From Sapria himalayana (Eukaryota > Streptophyta > Magnoliopsida > Malpighiales > Rafflesiaceae): DNA of 64,000 bases. Location: positions 1 to 64,000 of the forward strand of contig JAREIK010017923.1 in the NCBI GenBank assembly GCA_029783825.1, written 5' to 3'. Below the pieces are notes generated by a model. That model was given only the letters and a program-made list of their open reading frames with translations. It was not told where the DNA came from and searched no databases. Of the stretch, positions 14,374 to 27,206 are shown one piece after another (positions within the stretch are counted from its first letter, which is position 1; each line of letters opens with the position of its first letter). A program made the translations under genes and the position numbers.

Positions 14374-15020
14374 TTCTACTTGTCTATCTTTTGTCTAACT
14401 ATCTTCTATCTATCTCTCCATCTATCAATCTATCTATCTAACTATCTATTTACCTATTTGTATATCTATATGTCTGTTATCTATATATCTATTTGTCTAT
14501 ATATCTATCTATATATTTATTTATCTATCTATCTATAAATCTTTCTATCTATATTTCTGTCTATGTATTTGTCTATCTTTTTGGCTATCTATTTGTTTAT
14601 ATATCTATCTTTCTATTTATCGATCTATCTATCTGTGTTTATCTATCAATCAATTTATCTATCAATCAATTTATCTATCTATCCATTTAAAATTCTATTT
14701 ATATATCTATCTATCTATCCATCTGTCTATATATATTTGTATCTATCTGTCTATCTGTCTATATATCTATCCATATATATATATATATATATATCTATCT
14801 ATCTATCTTTCTTTCTTTCTATACTGTCTATATATCTTTATATCTATATATCTACCTATATGTTTATCTATCTATATATCTATTAGTCTATCTATCTGTC
14901 TATCTATTTATCTATCTATGTATTTGTTTATCTACCTGTCTATCTGTCTATCTATTGTCTATCTATCTATCTATCTATCAATATTTCTGTCTATTTACCT
15001 ATCTATCTATATGTCTATTT
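5366..15020. repeat. Degenerate TATC tetranucleotide array (GATA on minus strand), ~9.7 kb
   Basis: Nearly continuous TATC units with TATT, TGTC, AATC, TTTC variants occupy the stretch. Embedded AT dinucleotide runs lie at about 7508-7535, 12587-12614 and 14333-14371. Orientation is opposite to the arrays at 1-1321, 40958-43207 and 55231-63847. It has larger-scale structure: a ~305 bp duplication near 9985-10600, and recurring GC-richer TACCTGCCTGACT-like tracts. It ends exactly at a CACTA terminus (15021). The long YLSIYLSI open frames are artefacts of the repeat. Confidence 0.95.
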
Positions 15021-16300
15021 CACTATAAAAAAATATTTGTTTAGCTATAGAATTTAGCTAGAGAAATAATCCCAAGTTAATTAGCGAAGCATTAGCTAGG
15101 GAATATTAAGAGATGTTTGATTTTATATTGAATTATAAATTATCACTGGATTTGTGATAGATTAGATTTGGAAATTTTTGATTGAAAATTGTCCCTAGCT
15201 AATATTATGATAAATATCCACGTAGGGGATTATGGGCATTTTAGCAATGATTTTAGAAATAGATTTCCCTTGCTAATTAATTAAAGATAAAATCACTCGC
15301 TAAGTAATATTCTGAATTTTTTCTTAATGATTTTATATTTAATTACTAGAGATTTTTCCTTAAATGATAATTTTCACAAAATATATGCATTTAGCTATGA
15401 ATTTTTTTTCTAGCTATTTTGGCTTGGGATAATTTTCATCGCAAATATTTAATGATTTATTTTTTTGTATATTATTTGTTTTAATATTTTATGTAATTTT
15501 GTATATTAAAGGTATGTCATGGTTTATGGATGAGCAATCCTTTAAAACGACATTCTTCTCATATAATTATAAAAACTAGGTATTATAAATATATAATTTA
15601 TATTAATATAGGCTAAAAAAAACTATTATTATGATTATAAAATTTTAAAAAAATTATACAAAATATTTTTCCAAAAAATTTAATTATGATATTTAAATAT
15701 TTGTATTTAAAAAACATTAAATAATTAATTATATAATTATAATCATTTTTTATGATATTTTAATTAATAAATAAACATATATAAAATTTACTACTAATAA
15801 AAAGCTAAAATATTTAATTGTATGATTAAAATAAAAAAAATTATAAAAATATCTGAATTAACGAATAAACAAGTTAATATTTATATTTTTTAAAATAAAA
15901 AATATTTTTATGATTATAAAAATTTTTAAAAAAAATATTTACTAGAAGATTTTAAATTTTTGAATTATAAAAAAATTGAAAATTTTCTAAAATTTAAAAA
16001 AAAATTGATATTTAAAGATAAATACATAGATATTTTAATTACATCAAAAAAAATCTTGATGATTTAAAAAATAAATATGTTAGTGTGGTTATTAAAAGAA
16101 CACTTCAAGTATTTTTTTCGGATTTTAAAAGAGTAATTTAAAATATTACTAATGAAATGTCTTTGTCCTTATCCTAAAAACAATTAAAATTTTTTTTATC
16201 CCTATAAACACTTTTAAAAACTACTACCAAACTGACCTTAAGTTGATTTGAATTTGAATTTTATTTTTTGTCCCTACTGAAATTTATAAGAATTAAGCAA
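15021..16300 (+). repeat. Left arm of CACTA element A
   Basis: After the terminus come subterminal motifs (TTAGCTAGGGAATA, CCCTAGCTAATAT, TTTAGCTATGAA). An AT-rich arm follows, with landmarks such as TTTATGGATGAGCAATCCTT, matching the corresponding place in B near 21140 (CTATAGATGAGAGATCTTTG). This homology extends for about a kilobase. No coding potential is seen. Confidence 0.75.
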
Positions 16301-18990
16301 TTGAATAAGATCTTTTCTATTAAGTTATAATATTTCATTTTTATTAAAATAAAATAAATATAACTTTTTTTATTATTCTTCTCACTTTAAGTAATTTTTA
16401 GAATTTTATAAATTATACTTTTATATCAAATAATATGAAATTTAATGCCTATATAATTATATCATATTATATTCATAAACAATAAATTGAATTCATAAAA
16501 ATTTATAACCATAATTTGTATGTGTGTGTGGTGTGTATGAAATACTTTATTATAATATTTTTATTTTTTTATTTATGAAATAATATCATTTATGGTTAAA
16601 TAAAAATCTATTTCTTTTTTTATTTATATTATTTAATTTTTATAATTTTAGTTTTCTTTTATATATTTGTCTCTCTTTTTTTATATATTTACATTCATTT
16701 TTTTATTTATAGTTTCCGTGATAATATAAACATACTAAGGCGTTCAAGCACTTAAACCTTTTTATCTATCTTTGTGAAGAGGAAGAGAGGAGAAGTGAAA
16801 CGGGACTACATGAGCATGTGCAACTGATAATTTTACCTCTTCTTGTTACCAAGTAAGATTAACAATGTTCTTCTCCTTCAGAATACTAATTACATTTCTA
16901 TCTTTCTCTCAATTTTTTTTCCACTGGCAGAGTTTGGTTGATACAGATTAATTGGTTTTAATTTTTTTTTTCATTTTTCCCTCAATTTTTTTCTTCTTTT
17001 TTATATTTTAACATCACTTATATAATTTTGACTCTTCACTATGAGTGAAACAACATATGGTTAGTGTAAACTTTGTTCTTTTAATGATTAATTTTTTTTG
17101 GGTTTTATGGATTTCAAATACAAAATGTATGCTTATTGTTTTCTACTTCTATAACTTAAGAAAAAAAAGGTATGCATATTGTTTTGTGCTTCTGTAACTT
17201 AAGACAAAAAAACACAAAGAGAGATCAAATTTAACTTTTCTAGAGTTAAATTTGATCTATTTGGTATTAATGATAAAATATGAACCGCATATGCCATTCT
17301 ATGCTAGATCTTGTAGTTTCAAAACAAAGTAACTCAAGTTCATCAACTGATTCTAATGTGATGTATCTGTTTCACTTGAATATCACTACGATGCAGGTTG
17401 TTGGTGTACAATTTGTCATTAATTGACAATCTAGTTTCTGATTCTCAAAAAATCATAGTTTCTTTATTTATGAATGATTATCATGTGGTTCATCTGGCTT
17501 TACATTCGAGTTTATGTTAGAAGAATATAAGCATTTCTTTGAAACTAATCTTCTTTGTTTTGGATTTTAGAATTGGTTTTAGTCTTGATGGTATCATATC
17601 TGCATTTTCTTTTTCTTCTCAGCTGATCACTACTATATTTTTCATTGAGTTTTATTTCTAATTTGGAATTTGAATTCTACAAATTTAGCTATTCTTTTTT
17701 TTAATCTCAATTGGTCCTATGATTCTATGCATGTTTTTTTAGACTTGCACCATAATATTCAAAATTTGATTTGATCATCTTTTTTCATTTTTTTTATTTT
17801 TGCTTTTCCTGGATCTGCACCACAAGCTTAATATTCTCATTTGCTATAAGTATAAATGAATATAGAAAAACTTATTGAAATAAGATGAAGTACATATAAT
17901 TGTAGAATATGAATGCAAATACACCCATAGAGTATGTTGTGCTCCAACTATCACCTAAATCATCATTGTTTGATTTTTTATCTATAATGATGAAATATCT
18001 TCTACATGTGCATATATAATCTTTCTCAATCTTTCTTTATCTTCCTTTCTCTCTAGACATATATGTATGTATATATTCATTGATTTTTTGTTCATCATAG
18101 GGGTTCTTTGTTCATCAAGAGCAATAGAAAGACAGAGAAGCTTGATACTAGTCTTTCAAAGTCATTTGTGAGTCAGTTGAAAGTCGTAAAATCACTGAGA
18201 GGTCTTGCAGGCTCTTCAATCAAGATCAAATCAGATCAATTCTAAGATCATGAAACTTGCTTTACCAAAGGAACACTCAAGAGGTTACAAACAAGACCCA
18301 CCAATTGTTTTTCTAACTAAAGTTGATTGCCACTTTTTCATTTGAAGGTTCATGTAGTTTGCCAGTGCACCTAAAGTTTTGGAAACTTTTTATGCATTTG
18401 ATGAGGAGATGTCCTAGCTGGAAGTAGCCTAGAGAATTTACTCTTAGGTAGTATTATTTTTTTAATAGAATCTACTTTTTAAAGAGAAAATGATTTGAAA
18501 TTTAATTAACATGGTAAGTCTCATGGAGTTCTTAACTTTGTATTTAGGGAGCTGGAGAACATTCTTCAGGTACCTTTCTCACATCTCTCCTCAAAATACA
18601 CACACTATTGTACTCTACTTTATATTCAAGCTCAACTGATAAATTCAATTCCATTTTTAATGATAGTCCATTGATATTGACTACTTTGCCTAAATTAAAA
18701 TTAAAATAGATCATGTTTTGATGTGATGATACATTTATTCGCTCAAAAGCAATAAGTCTCGTGTTCAAGACAATTATATATAACCTATTTGATATATCAA
18801 TGGTAAGATTTTTGAGAGATATATGTATATACCTTTTTCTAACCTTATGTTCGCCAAGAAACTTGTGCATTGAGTACTCATACGTGTTTACACAAACCAA
18901 GCTCAATTGATTGATTAAATGCCATTTTTTATTATAGTTATCAATATTGATTGCTTAAATTGAATTGACGTTAACATAGATTATATGTAT
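16301..18990. other. Interior of element A, no recognisable gene
   Basis: AT-rich sequence with a short GT run near 16520. Around 16780-16860 there is a GC-richer, purine-rich stretch ending in a GTAAGA splice-donor-like site. It could be an untranslated first exon of the element's own gene or of a captured gene. A complementary frame at 18544-18906 is open for 120 codons, but I recognise nothing in it and composition resembles the surrounding non-coding DNA, so I do not call it. Confidence 0.45.
17222..17258. repeat. Perfect 15 bp inverted repeat (hairpin)
   Basis: AGATCAAATTTAACT at 17222-17236 is followed by a 7-base loop and its exact reverse complement at 17244-17258. It lies inside the interior of CACTA element A. 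No T-run or gene end suggests a terminator, and its function is unknown. Confidence 0.8.
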
Positions 18991-19081
18991 GTATAGATAT
19001 ATATATATATATATATATGTGTATAGATATAAAGATATATATTTACAAATGTATATGATATGTATATATGTACGTATATAG

Positions 19082-19117
<36 letters not shown>

Positions 19118-19120
19118 AGG

Positions 19121-19155
<35 letters not shown>

Positions 19156-19187
19156 ATAAATATATATATGTATATATTAAATATATA

Positions 19188-19223
<36 letters not shown>

Positions 19224-19245
19224 AATATATATATGTGTATATTAA

Positions 19246-19296
<51 letters not shown>

Positions 19297-19340
19297 CATG
19301 TGTATATAGACATATATATGTGTATATAGACATACATGTT

Positions 19341-19371
<31 letters not shown>

Positions 19372-19399
19372 GTATGGATGTATGTATGTATGCATATAG

Positions 19400-19440
<41 letters not shown>
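18991..19440. repeat. Compound (TA)n/(TG)n microsatellite cluster
   Basis: Alternating runs of TATATA and TGTGTG with GTATGTAT spacers fill about 450 bases, ending in a long TG run at about 19404-19439. On the minus strand this last run forms the tail of the SINE-like sequence adjoining it. Confidence 0.95.
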
Positions 19441-19442
<2 letters not shown>

Positions 19443-19605
19443 TGGGTGGTATCTGACCTAGGGCAATATATCTAAAACACAAGAGGAATTAATTCTTTTC
19501 CAAACAAATGATAATATTGATAGCTAGTTAGGAATTAGGATCGAACTCGCAATATTCAAGTAGTTGTGAATTCAATACCCTACCAACCAAACCACCCTGT
19601 CGTTA
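19441..19605 (-). mobile_element. tRNA-derived SINE-like element with (AC)n tail
   Basis: On the minus strand the sequence begins near 19605 with CAGGGTGGTTTGGTTGGTAG, resembling an RNA polymerase III A box (TGGTTTGGTTGG against TRGCNNARYNGG). About 45 bases on is GTTCGATCC (19538-19546), an exact fit to a B box. The body runs about 165 bases and ends in TACCACCCAATTACACACAC with an (AC)n tail, as plant SINEs often do. Box content, spacing and tail fit a tRNA-derived SINE. No target duplication could be defined beside the microsatellite. Confidence 0.55.
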
Positions 19606-20330
19606 TTAGTTGCAATTATATTTTGATTATAAAGCATTTGCATATAATTGAAGCCTAATTTAGATTAAATTTTAAGTCATATCATGAATTTATGAATAAA
19701 GTTATTTAGAAATTTAAAAGTTATATGACTAATATATATTATATAATGATTTTGTTTAATGATGTTTTTTTTGAGATAATTATATTTTTATTTTTTAATA
19801 GATTATATTTTATTGTGATACATCAATAGTAATATGATCAGAAATACTTAATTAAATTTGATTTCTCATAGAAGGATGAGAGATCAAATTATTGTGGTTG
19901 AAATATATGGGTTCTATTTTGATTGTCTCTAAAAATATTATAAAAAAAAACATTATATATAAACTTTTATACATTTATATAATAGAATGACAATAAAAAA
20001 TAAATATCCATACCTAATAAATATAAATGTATAACATTATATATAAACATGATATGCTTAGATAAACATATAATATTATATATAAATATTTATATATTTG
20101 TATAAATGTTTATAAACATTTTTATAATATTTACATAATACTATCCATTTATATAATAGTTTATATAACATTTAGATAACTTTTAAATAACATATAAAAT
20201 ATGTATACATATTTTAAACATTTATATAACATATATATTTTTATATAAATATATAATATTTATCATGTTTATATAAATGTGATATATATATACTATATAA
20301 TATTTATAAAAGTGTTACATATATATATTT
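19606..20330. other. AT-rich spacer of element A, target of element B
   Basis: No gene is seen. The last ~400 bases are built from variations of TTTATATAACATTT and TATAAATATTT. The final 28 bases before element B (20299-20326) match, with one mismatch, the reverse complement of the sequence just after B (38578-38605). Confidence 0.6.
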
Positions 20331-20337
20331 CACTACA

Positions 20338-21060
20338 AGAAAATATTCATTTAGCTAAGGAATTTTAGCTAGGGATTAATCCCTAGCTAAATAACAAGGG
20401 ATTAGCTAGGGAATAACAAGAAATTTATGATTTTTCAATGAAATAAAAATTTGAAATGGATTAGCGACAGAATATTGCCCTAAATTCCGCTCAAGAAAAG
20501 CGGGGATATTAGCTACGGATTTAGTGATGGTAATTTCCTAGCTAATAAATCTGGAATATACCGATGAATTTAGCGACGGAATTTTCATAGCTAATAAAAC
20601 CCGGAATATAGCGATATTTTTAGCGAAGGAATTTCTATAGCTAATAAAATCTATAATATAGTGACGGATTTAATGACGGATTTAGCGATGCATTTCTCTA
20701 GCTAATAAAATTTGGAATATAACGACAGATTTAGTAATAGAATTTTCCTAGCTAATAAAATCTGAAATATAGCGACTGATTTAGCGACGAAATTTCTCTA
20801 GCTAATTACAACCAGATTATAGGGATGGATTTTAGTGATGGAATTTCCCAAGCTAATTACATCCAAAATATAGCAACGGATTTAGCGGCAAAATTTTCCT
20901 AGCTAATTACATCGGGAATACAGCGACAGATTTAACGATGGAATTTTCCTAGTTAATCTCATCTGGAATACAGTCACGGATTTAGTGATGGAATTTTCCT
21001 AGCTAATTACTTACGAAATATAGTGACGGATTTAGCGACGGAATTTCCCTAGACAATCTT
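20338..21060 (+). repeat. Left subterminal repeats of element B
   Basis: About ten units of roughly 60 bases repeat the pattern GCGACGGAATTTTCCTAGCT followed by AATaaaatctGGAATATA. In characterised En/Spm elements such subterminal motifs bind the TNPA protein. The role here is inferred from position and family. Confidence 0.85.
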
Positions 21061-22145
21061 TAATTTTTTAATTTGTTTTAATTTATTATTAGTTTTTAAT
21101 ATTTTATTTAATTTTGATTATTTAATGTATGATAATGGTCTATAGATGAGAGATCTTTGAAAAATACATCCTCCTCGTAAAATTATAAAAAAAGAATATT
21201 ATAAATAAATAATTATAAAAATATAAAAATACAAAATAGTTATATTAACAAGGACTAAAATAACTATTTTTATGATGTATAATTTTTAAAAAAAGTATAC
21301 AAAAAAATTTTCTGAAATTTTTAATTAAAAATTTTGTATTAATGTAACATTAAATAATTAATTTAAGTATAATAATTTTTTATGATATCTTAAAAATTAA
21401 ATTAACATACATTAAAATTTCTACTAATATAAATATAAAATAAGTCATTGTATGATTAAATAAAAAATATTTTCAAAAATATTTAAATTGACGAATAAAC
21501 TAGTAAATACTAATATTATTATAAGTAAAAAAAAATTTTATGATGATAGAAAACTTTTAAAAAAATAATTAATACCAAATTTGAATAAATATATAGATGT
21601 TTGCCCCTACTAAATTTATAATAATTAAACAATTGAGTAATATTTTTACTATTAGCTTTTAATATTCAGTATTTATTAAAATAATAAATATTACTTTGTT
21701 TAATTATCTTCTCACTTTAAGTAATTTTTTGATTTTTAAAAATTATTAATGATATCAAATAATATGAAATTTTATGCCTTTAAAATTATTTCATATTATC
21801 TTCATAAAAATTAATATGAAAATTTAAAAATTTATAACAATAAAATATATATATTTATATATTTTTTTAACATTAAGAGTATTTTATAACTTTTAGAAGA
21901 GTGGCTAGAAGACAAATCATCATTTCATATATGTCTTATTATATAAAGTTTGTAAATTTTGTAGCTATTTGATATTTTTTTATAAGTCTACACATATATT
22001 TTCTTTAATTGTTTATATATTTATTGTTTAATTAATTTTATAATAAAAAATTATAAGGTGTTTGTTTTTCATGTGTACCTTGCTAAATGCACATGAATTT
22101 TATTGAAAAAATTTTGATAATAAACAAAAAAAATTAGTTTTTTTG
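21061..22145. other. AT-rich left arm of element B, non-coding
   Basis: The region is homologous to the arm of element A after 15450, and no open frame of note is present. It contains TTTAATTATCTTCTCACTTT near 21700, shared with A near 16370. I see no gene. Confidence 0.6.

Positions 22146-22192
<47 letters not shown>
22146..22192. repeat. (TA)n microsatellite
   Basis: About 46 bases of uninterrupted TA dinucleotides within element B. Confidence 0.95.
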
Positions 22193-22195
<3 letters not shown>

Positions 22196-22244
22196 TATTT
22201 AATGTTTTTATAATTAACAATTTTAATTTTTTGGTAATATATAT

Positions 22245-22560
22245 AATCACTCTTTGTTGAGATGCGAGATAAAACTCTAACAAGCAAAGCGGCTATGTTT
22301 CCTGCAATCCACCTCTATCTCTCAACACGGACGCATTAAAACCTAAGCAAAGAGTAATATAAGAGAGATTTCTTATTGATTCTAGGTACGTTTTCTACCC
22401 TATTTCTTCATCGATTATCTTGGTGCAAAAGTGTGTGTTTTGATTCTGTTATTTTTTATTCTGAAATTCTTCTTTGTTAATCACCATGGTAAGCTTGGAT
22501 TGCTTATATAAACTTATTCGTATATATACTTCATGCATTTGTGATATAATGATTTCTCAT
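22245..22560 (+). promoter_or_regulatory. Possible untranslated leader exon of element B
   Basis: This is a GC-richer island in otherwise AT-rich sequence. It reads through CTCAACACGGACGCATTAAA and reaches TTGATTCTAG followed by GTACGT, a good plant splice donor near 22386. It lies just inside the left arm, where En/Spm transcripts begin with a short non-coding exon. Assignment as leader is inference; transcript data would be needed. Confidence 0.3.
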
Positions 22561-22619
22561 TGTGTAGATGTTGATGGTGCACATTAGGTATGATGACTTG
22601 ATATCTACATCAAAATACA

Positions 22620-22623
<4 letters not shown>

Positions 22624-22700
<77 letters not shown>
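22624..22700. repeat. (TA)n microsatellite, ~76 bp
   Basis: A long TA run lies at the head of a tandem duplication. Confidence 0.95.
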
Positions 22701-22704
<4 letters not shown>

Positions 22705-22894
22705 CATAAATAGTATACATAAATATAAATGTATTTTATATATGTGTATTTAAACATAACTATCCTTAAATATGCATGTGTGATATAATTCAAATTTCTT
22801 ATATAAGTGTATTTTACTATATCTATAACTATAAAAATAGTATACATAAACATAACTATATATAAATATAACAACGTATATTTAATATATATAT

Positions 22895-22938
<44 letters not shown>

Positions 22939-23289
22939 GTATATATATGTATATATGTATTTACTAATATGTATATCAACATATTACTATATATAAATGT
23001 ATTTAACTACATTAATATACATAACTATATATAAACAGTAATCATAAATAGTATGCATAAATAGTATAAGTTATGCTGATTTGATATCTACATCAATATA
23101 CATAACTATATATAAACAGTATACATAAACATAAGTGTATTTTATATAAGTGTATTTAAACAAACTATATATATATATGAATGTGTGATATAATTTGAAA
23201 TTCTTATATAAGTGTATTTTACTATATCTATAACTATAAAAATAGTATACATAAACATATCTATATATAAATATAACAACATATATTTA

Positions 23290-23320
<31 letters not shown>

Positions 23321-23440
23321 GGTATATAACTATATATAAATGTATTTAAAAATATGTATATCAACATATTACTATATATAAATGTATTTATCTACATGAA
23401 AACCAATACATAGCCATATGTCTAAATATATATAATTACA
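22701..23440. repeat. Tandem duplication, period ~405 bp
   Basis: The block around TGTGTGATATAATTC at 22777 recurs as TGTGTGATATAATTT at 23182. The same order of flanking landmarks follows in both copies (ATAAGTGTATTTTACTATAT, then ATAAATATAACAAC, then a TA run). The copies are diverged and AT-rich, with no coding content. Confidence 0.75.
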
Positions 23441-24622
23441 TCAAAATCTATATATAACTACATCTACAAAATGTATAACAACGTGCTTCAGAAACTTAAT
23501 ATCCATTCATATCATTTATCTCATTCATACATAATTTTTTTGGATGTTGTATAAATCTTTATCATTTTCCCATATATTTTAGGAACTTAAATATAATTCT
23601 TTCAACCTTAAATGTAATTTTATTATATTTTTATTTGTTTGTATAATCATTATGATTTAATATGGTTAGGGTTTGTATTTTTGTTTCACATAATATTATT
23701 TAATTAAAATTGATTTCTAATAAAATGTTCATATGTTAAAATTCAAGTTGTAAATTTAAAAACAAATAACAATATCTTCATGTAATAAATATTATAAAAA
23801 AATTTTAAAATATTTATGTGATGTAGTTTCAATTTACAAAGATAAAACTTTAAAATTAAAATTTATTTACAAAATAAAATTTGCACCTCATAATATGCAA
23901 TATGTTATATTTATTATAAAATTAACAATGGTTGAAATGTATTTATTAATTACAAAAAAAAACATTGTAATGTATAAAATTTAAAATAAAATATAATAAT
24001 AATTATTTAAAAAAACAAATTCATATAATTATATGATCATTAATATATTTTGAATAAAATAAAATAAAATTACTTGTAGAAAAATATACTCATGTATTTA
24101 TATGATAATCTATTTTGTTTGAACATAATTAAAGAAATAATTGATTTATTACAAAACATTAAAGTCGTGTATTTATATGCACTACATTATATTTGTTTGA
24201 ATTTTAAAGTTTCTAAAAATTTATTAAACATAATAAATAATAGTTAGAAATTTATCATAGACATTAATATCTTAATAAAAAAATTATATAGAAAAACAAA
24301 ATTATTTATTTATGAAGTATATTTTCATTTTTAACATAATTGTAAAACTAAAATAATTTATTTATATGAGTATAATGATAGTTATTTTAATATAAATATT
24401 AAAAAACAACTATTTGAATAAACTAGGAGCTCATATATATAATTCATAATTTCATTTTACGCATTAATATGCTTCACACACACATGCACACGCACACGCA
24501 TACAGACACATACACACAAATATTTGTCTTTAATATAAAGAATTTCCAATATTTTATAAATTGTGTTCAATATATAATATTTTATTTTAATTAAATTTTC
24601 AAAATCAAAAAATTTTAAATAC

Positions 24623-24703
<81 letters not shown>

Positions 24704-25540
24704 TGTTTCATGTGTAACTTTAAAAATACATTATGTATATATGTATGTGTGTGTGTGTTTGTGTGGGACTATAGTAGTATATGCATGCATACAAGTATAT
24801 ACACACTACATTGAAAATGTAGATATGTGTGTGAATATATAACAAAGTACAAAAATGTGTATGCTGATATATAATGTATAGTAATGTATATGGATGTATA
24901 CATGTGTGTGTGTGTGTGTATAGGGTAGTGTATATGAACATATATATTTATGCATATATATGTAAATATCAACATTAATTTTGAGAAGAGAAATACATGA
25001 GCACATAAATATTAACATGTTCCACAAATTCATGAGAGTAGGAGCAAAAAGTGACATTATTGCAAGATACCACTAATCTTTCATCTATAATACTTTGCCT
25101 CAAATTTTGATCTGAGTACTACTTGCAATGATAAGGTTCATTCAATACTACAAACCATGGAGTTATATTTTTATTCAATATTATAATTTGTACAAATAAA
25201 AAAATCTATCTGATATCTTCTTCAACAACTCTTCTATCTTATTTTTCTAGTCTTGATAAGCTATTTTCAATGTTGATTATATGTACATTTTCTATCTAAT
25301 ATCTCTAGTTCAAACTATTGTAATAGTAAAATCCATCAATTCAATCTAGGGCTGACAACTTTTTTTCTATGCGATATTTGATTATAGAATATTTAGTATA
25401 TACTATGACTTTGGTTCCTAATAAATATGATATTAATTTGTCAAAAGAAAAGATTGTTGATACAAGTTCTTTCTACATAGTGGTGTAATTCAATTATGCA
25501 TTTAAAAGTGTGTTGTTATCATAGTATATGATAACTATTT
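23441..25540. other. AT-rich interior of element B with (CA)n/(TA)n microsatellite
   Basis: No gene is seen. A CA run at about 24626-24674 is directly followed by a TA run to about 24701. Shorter CA or TG runs occur near 24477, 24744 and 24904. Open frames here consist of Ile/Tyr/His/Thr repeats created by the microsatellites. Confidence 0.7.
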
Positions 25541-26059
25541 CATAAATATTTGAATAATTATATAAAACTTTTCATAATTTATATTTAACTATATTTATAA
25601 CTATGAAAACAATTTTTATAACTATATTAATAACTATATATAACTATTTATTTTAAAATATAATATTTGAAAACTATTTGAGTAATTTTATATAACTATA
25701 TTTGTAACATAATATATCATATGTATAATAATATATAACTATATTTAATTGTATTTTACTAAATGTATAACTATAAAAATGTTATATAAAACTATATCTT
25801 TAACTACATACATATTTATAACTATATGTGTATAATAATATATAAATATTTGTATAACTTTATAATACTCTATATAATTAAATATAACTATATTTGTATC
25901 TATGTATACATATATGTATTCATATAATTAAATCTATATATTTATTTATAACTTTGTATATATTTATATATACCTACTTATAACTACTTGATTGAATATA
26001 TCTATATATAATTATATGTAAACTATATATAACTCTATTTTTAATTATATATACTATAG
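25541..26059. repeat. Upstream part of the ATAACTATAT tandem array
   Basis: Phrases such as TATATTTGTAACTATG and AATTAAATATAACTATATTT match those in the ~769 bp repeat units downstream. This is therefore the same array, interrupted at 26060 by the ARF1 retrocopy. Confidence 0.7.
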
Positions 26060-26995
26060 GTATAAGAACATATAGAGGTTGACCTCCCTCTCTGGTGACC
26101 ATCTCTTGAGGTCTATTGATTCTGTTTCTTTTTCTCATAAAATCTATTTACTACCATACCACAAAGGGATTTAGATTTAGTGGAAGAAATGGGGTTTACG
26201 TTCAAAAATTTGTTTAGCAGGCTATTTGCCGATAAGGAGATGAGGATTTTGATGCTAAGTCTTGATGCTAGCGGTAAGACAACCATTCTGTATAATTTGA
26301 AGCTTGATGAAAATGTCTCCACAATTCCTACTATTTTCTTCAATGTAAGAACTATTGAATACAAAAACATCAATTTCACTGTGTGGGATGTTGGGGGTCA
26401 AGACAAGATTCGCCCTTTCTGGAGGCATTACATCCAAAATACCCAAGGTCTTATATTTGTGGTGGACAACAATGACAGAGATCAAGTTGTTGGAGCCAGA
26501 GATGAGTTGCATAGGATGCTAAATGAGTAAAAGCTTCGAAATATAATTTTGATGGTGTTTGCCAATAAATAAGATCTTTCCAATGCAATCAATGCAGCTG
26601 AAATTACTGACAAGCTAGGACTTCACTTTCTTTGCCAACACCATTGGCACATTCATAGCACCTGTGCTACCTCTGGCAAGGGCCTCTACGAGGGTCTTGA
26701 TTTTCTTTCCAATTACATTGCCAGCAAGTCATAAATAGTTTTAGCACGATGAGAGAAACTTTGTTGACATATCTGGATGTGGATCTAATCTTTGCCTATT
26801 TTGTTTGAGTTTTGTTCTGTTATGTGGATGTCATCATGTGTTTCTAGGGGGATTCAAATTGTATTTATATTTATAAATTGTATGCCTGAAATACATGACT
26901 GCATTTACTTTGTTCTGATCTGTTGTAAGCCAAACTTGTTTGTTATCTGTTTTGTGTCTTTTTGCCATTCGATCGCAAAAGTATAAGAACATATA
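26060..26995 (+). mobile_element. ARF1 retrocopy insertion with 15 bp target site duplication
   Basis: GTATAAGAACATATA occurs at 26060-26074 and again, exactly, at 26981-26995, flanking an intronless ARF1 copy with its 5' and 3' untranslated regions. The insert is about 906 bases and ends in GCAAAA, a remnant of a poly(A) tail. The other units of the surrounding tandem array show the uninterrupted site, for example GTATAATAACATATA at 27480-27494, so an unoccupied version of the target is visible within the window. This is the hallmark of LINE-mediated reverse transcription of a host mRNA. Confidence 0.9.
26189..26734 (+). pseudogene. ADP-ribosylation factor 1 (ARF1) processed pseudogene
   Basis: The 181 codons from the ATG at 26189 to the TAA at 26732 equal the normal ARF1 length, with no frameshift. 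Visible family features include Met-Gly at the N-terminus (the myristoylation site), GKTT of the P-loop, [16 protein letters not shown] of switch II, and a C-terminal [18 protein letters not shown]1 is a small GTPase that recruits coat proteins to Golgi membranes. Two in-frame stops break it: codon 114 (TAA at 26528) and codon 128 (TAA at 26570, replacing the Gln of the guanine-recognition NKQD motif). There are also unusual substitutions at P-loop position 24 (Ser) and position 50 (Phe). Plant ARF genes have introns, and their absence here plus the flanking duplication mark a retrocopy. It is not expected to make functional protein. Confidence 0.93.
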
Positions 26996-27168
26996 ATTAT
27001 AAATAATTGTCTTTGACTATATGTATAACTATAAAATATTATACATAACTATATTTAAAAATATAATTAACAACATATAATTAATATACATTTTTATATA
27101 TTAGTATATAAAAATTTATTTTACCATTTATATACCGATAGATAACTATATGTATACATATATAAAAT

Positions 27169-27206
<38 letters not shown>

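Noticed and set aside
5674..14886. Dozens of long open frames rich in Tyr-Leu-Ser-Ile on either strand of the GATA/TATC arrays
   Set aside because: A four-base repeat read in triplets gives a repeating four-residue peptide without stops. The frames lack start context, overlap each other in several frames, and follow array orientation exactly.
18544..18906. 120-codon minus-strand frame in element A
   Set aside because: No recognisable domain and no supporting neighbour; composition matches the surrounding AT-rich non-coding DNA.
19043..19482. Cys/Val/Tyr and His/Thr repeat frames on both strands
   Set aside because: Products of TG/TA microsatellites read in different frames.
19538..19597. 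Functional tRNA gene
   Set aside because: Box-like motifs are present but no cloverleaf with paired acceptor stem could be drawn; a SINE fits better.
26113..26512. Minus-strand frames across the ARF1 copy
   Set aside because: Antisense shadows of the conserved ARF1 coding sequence.
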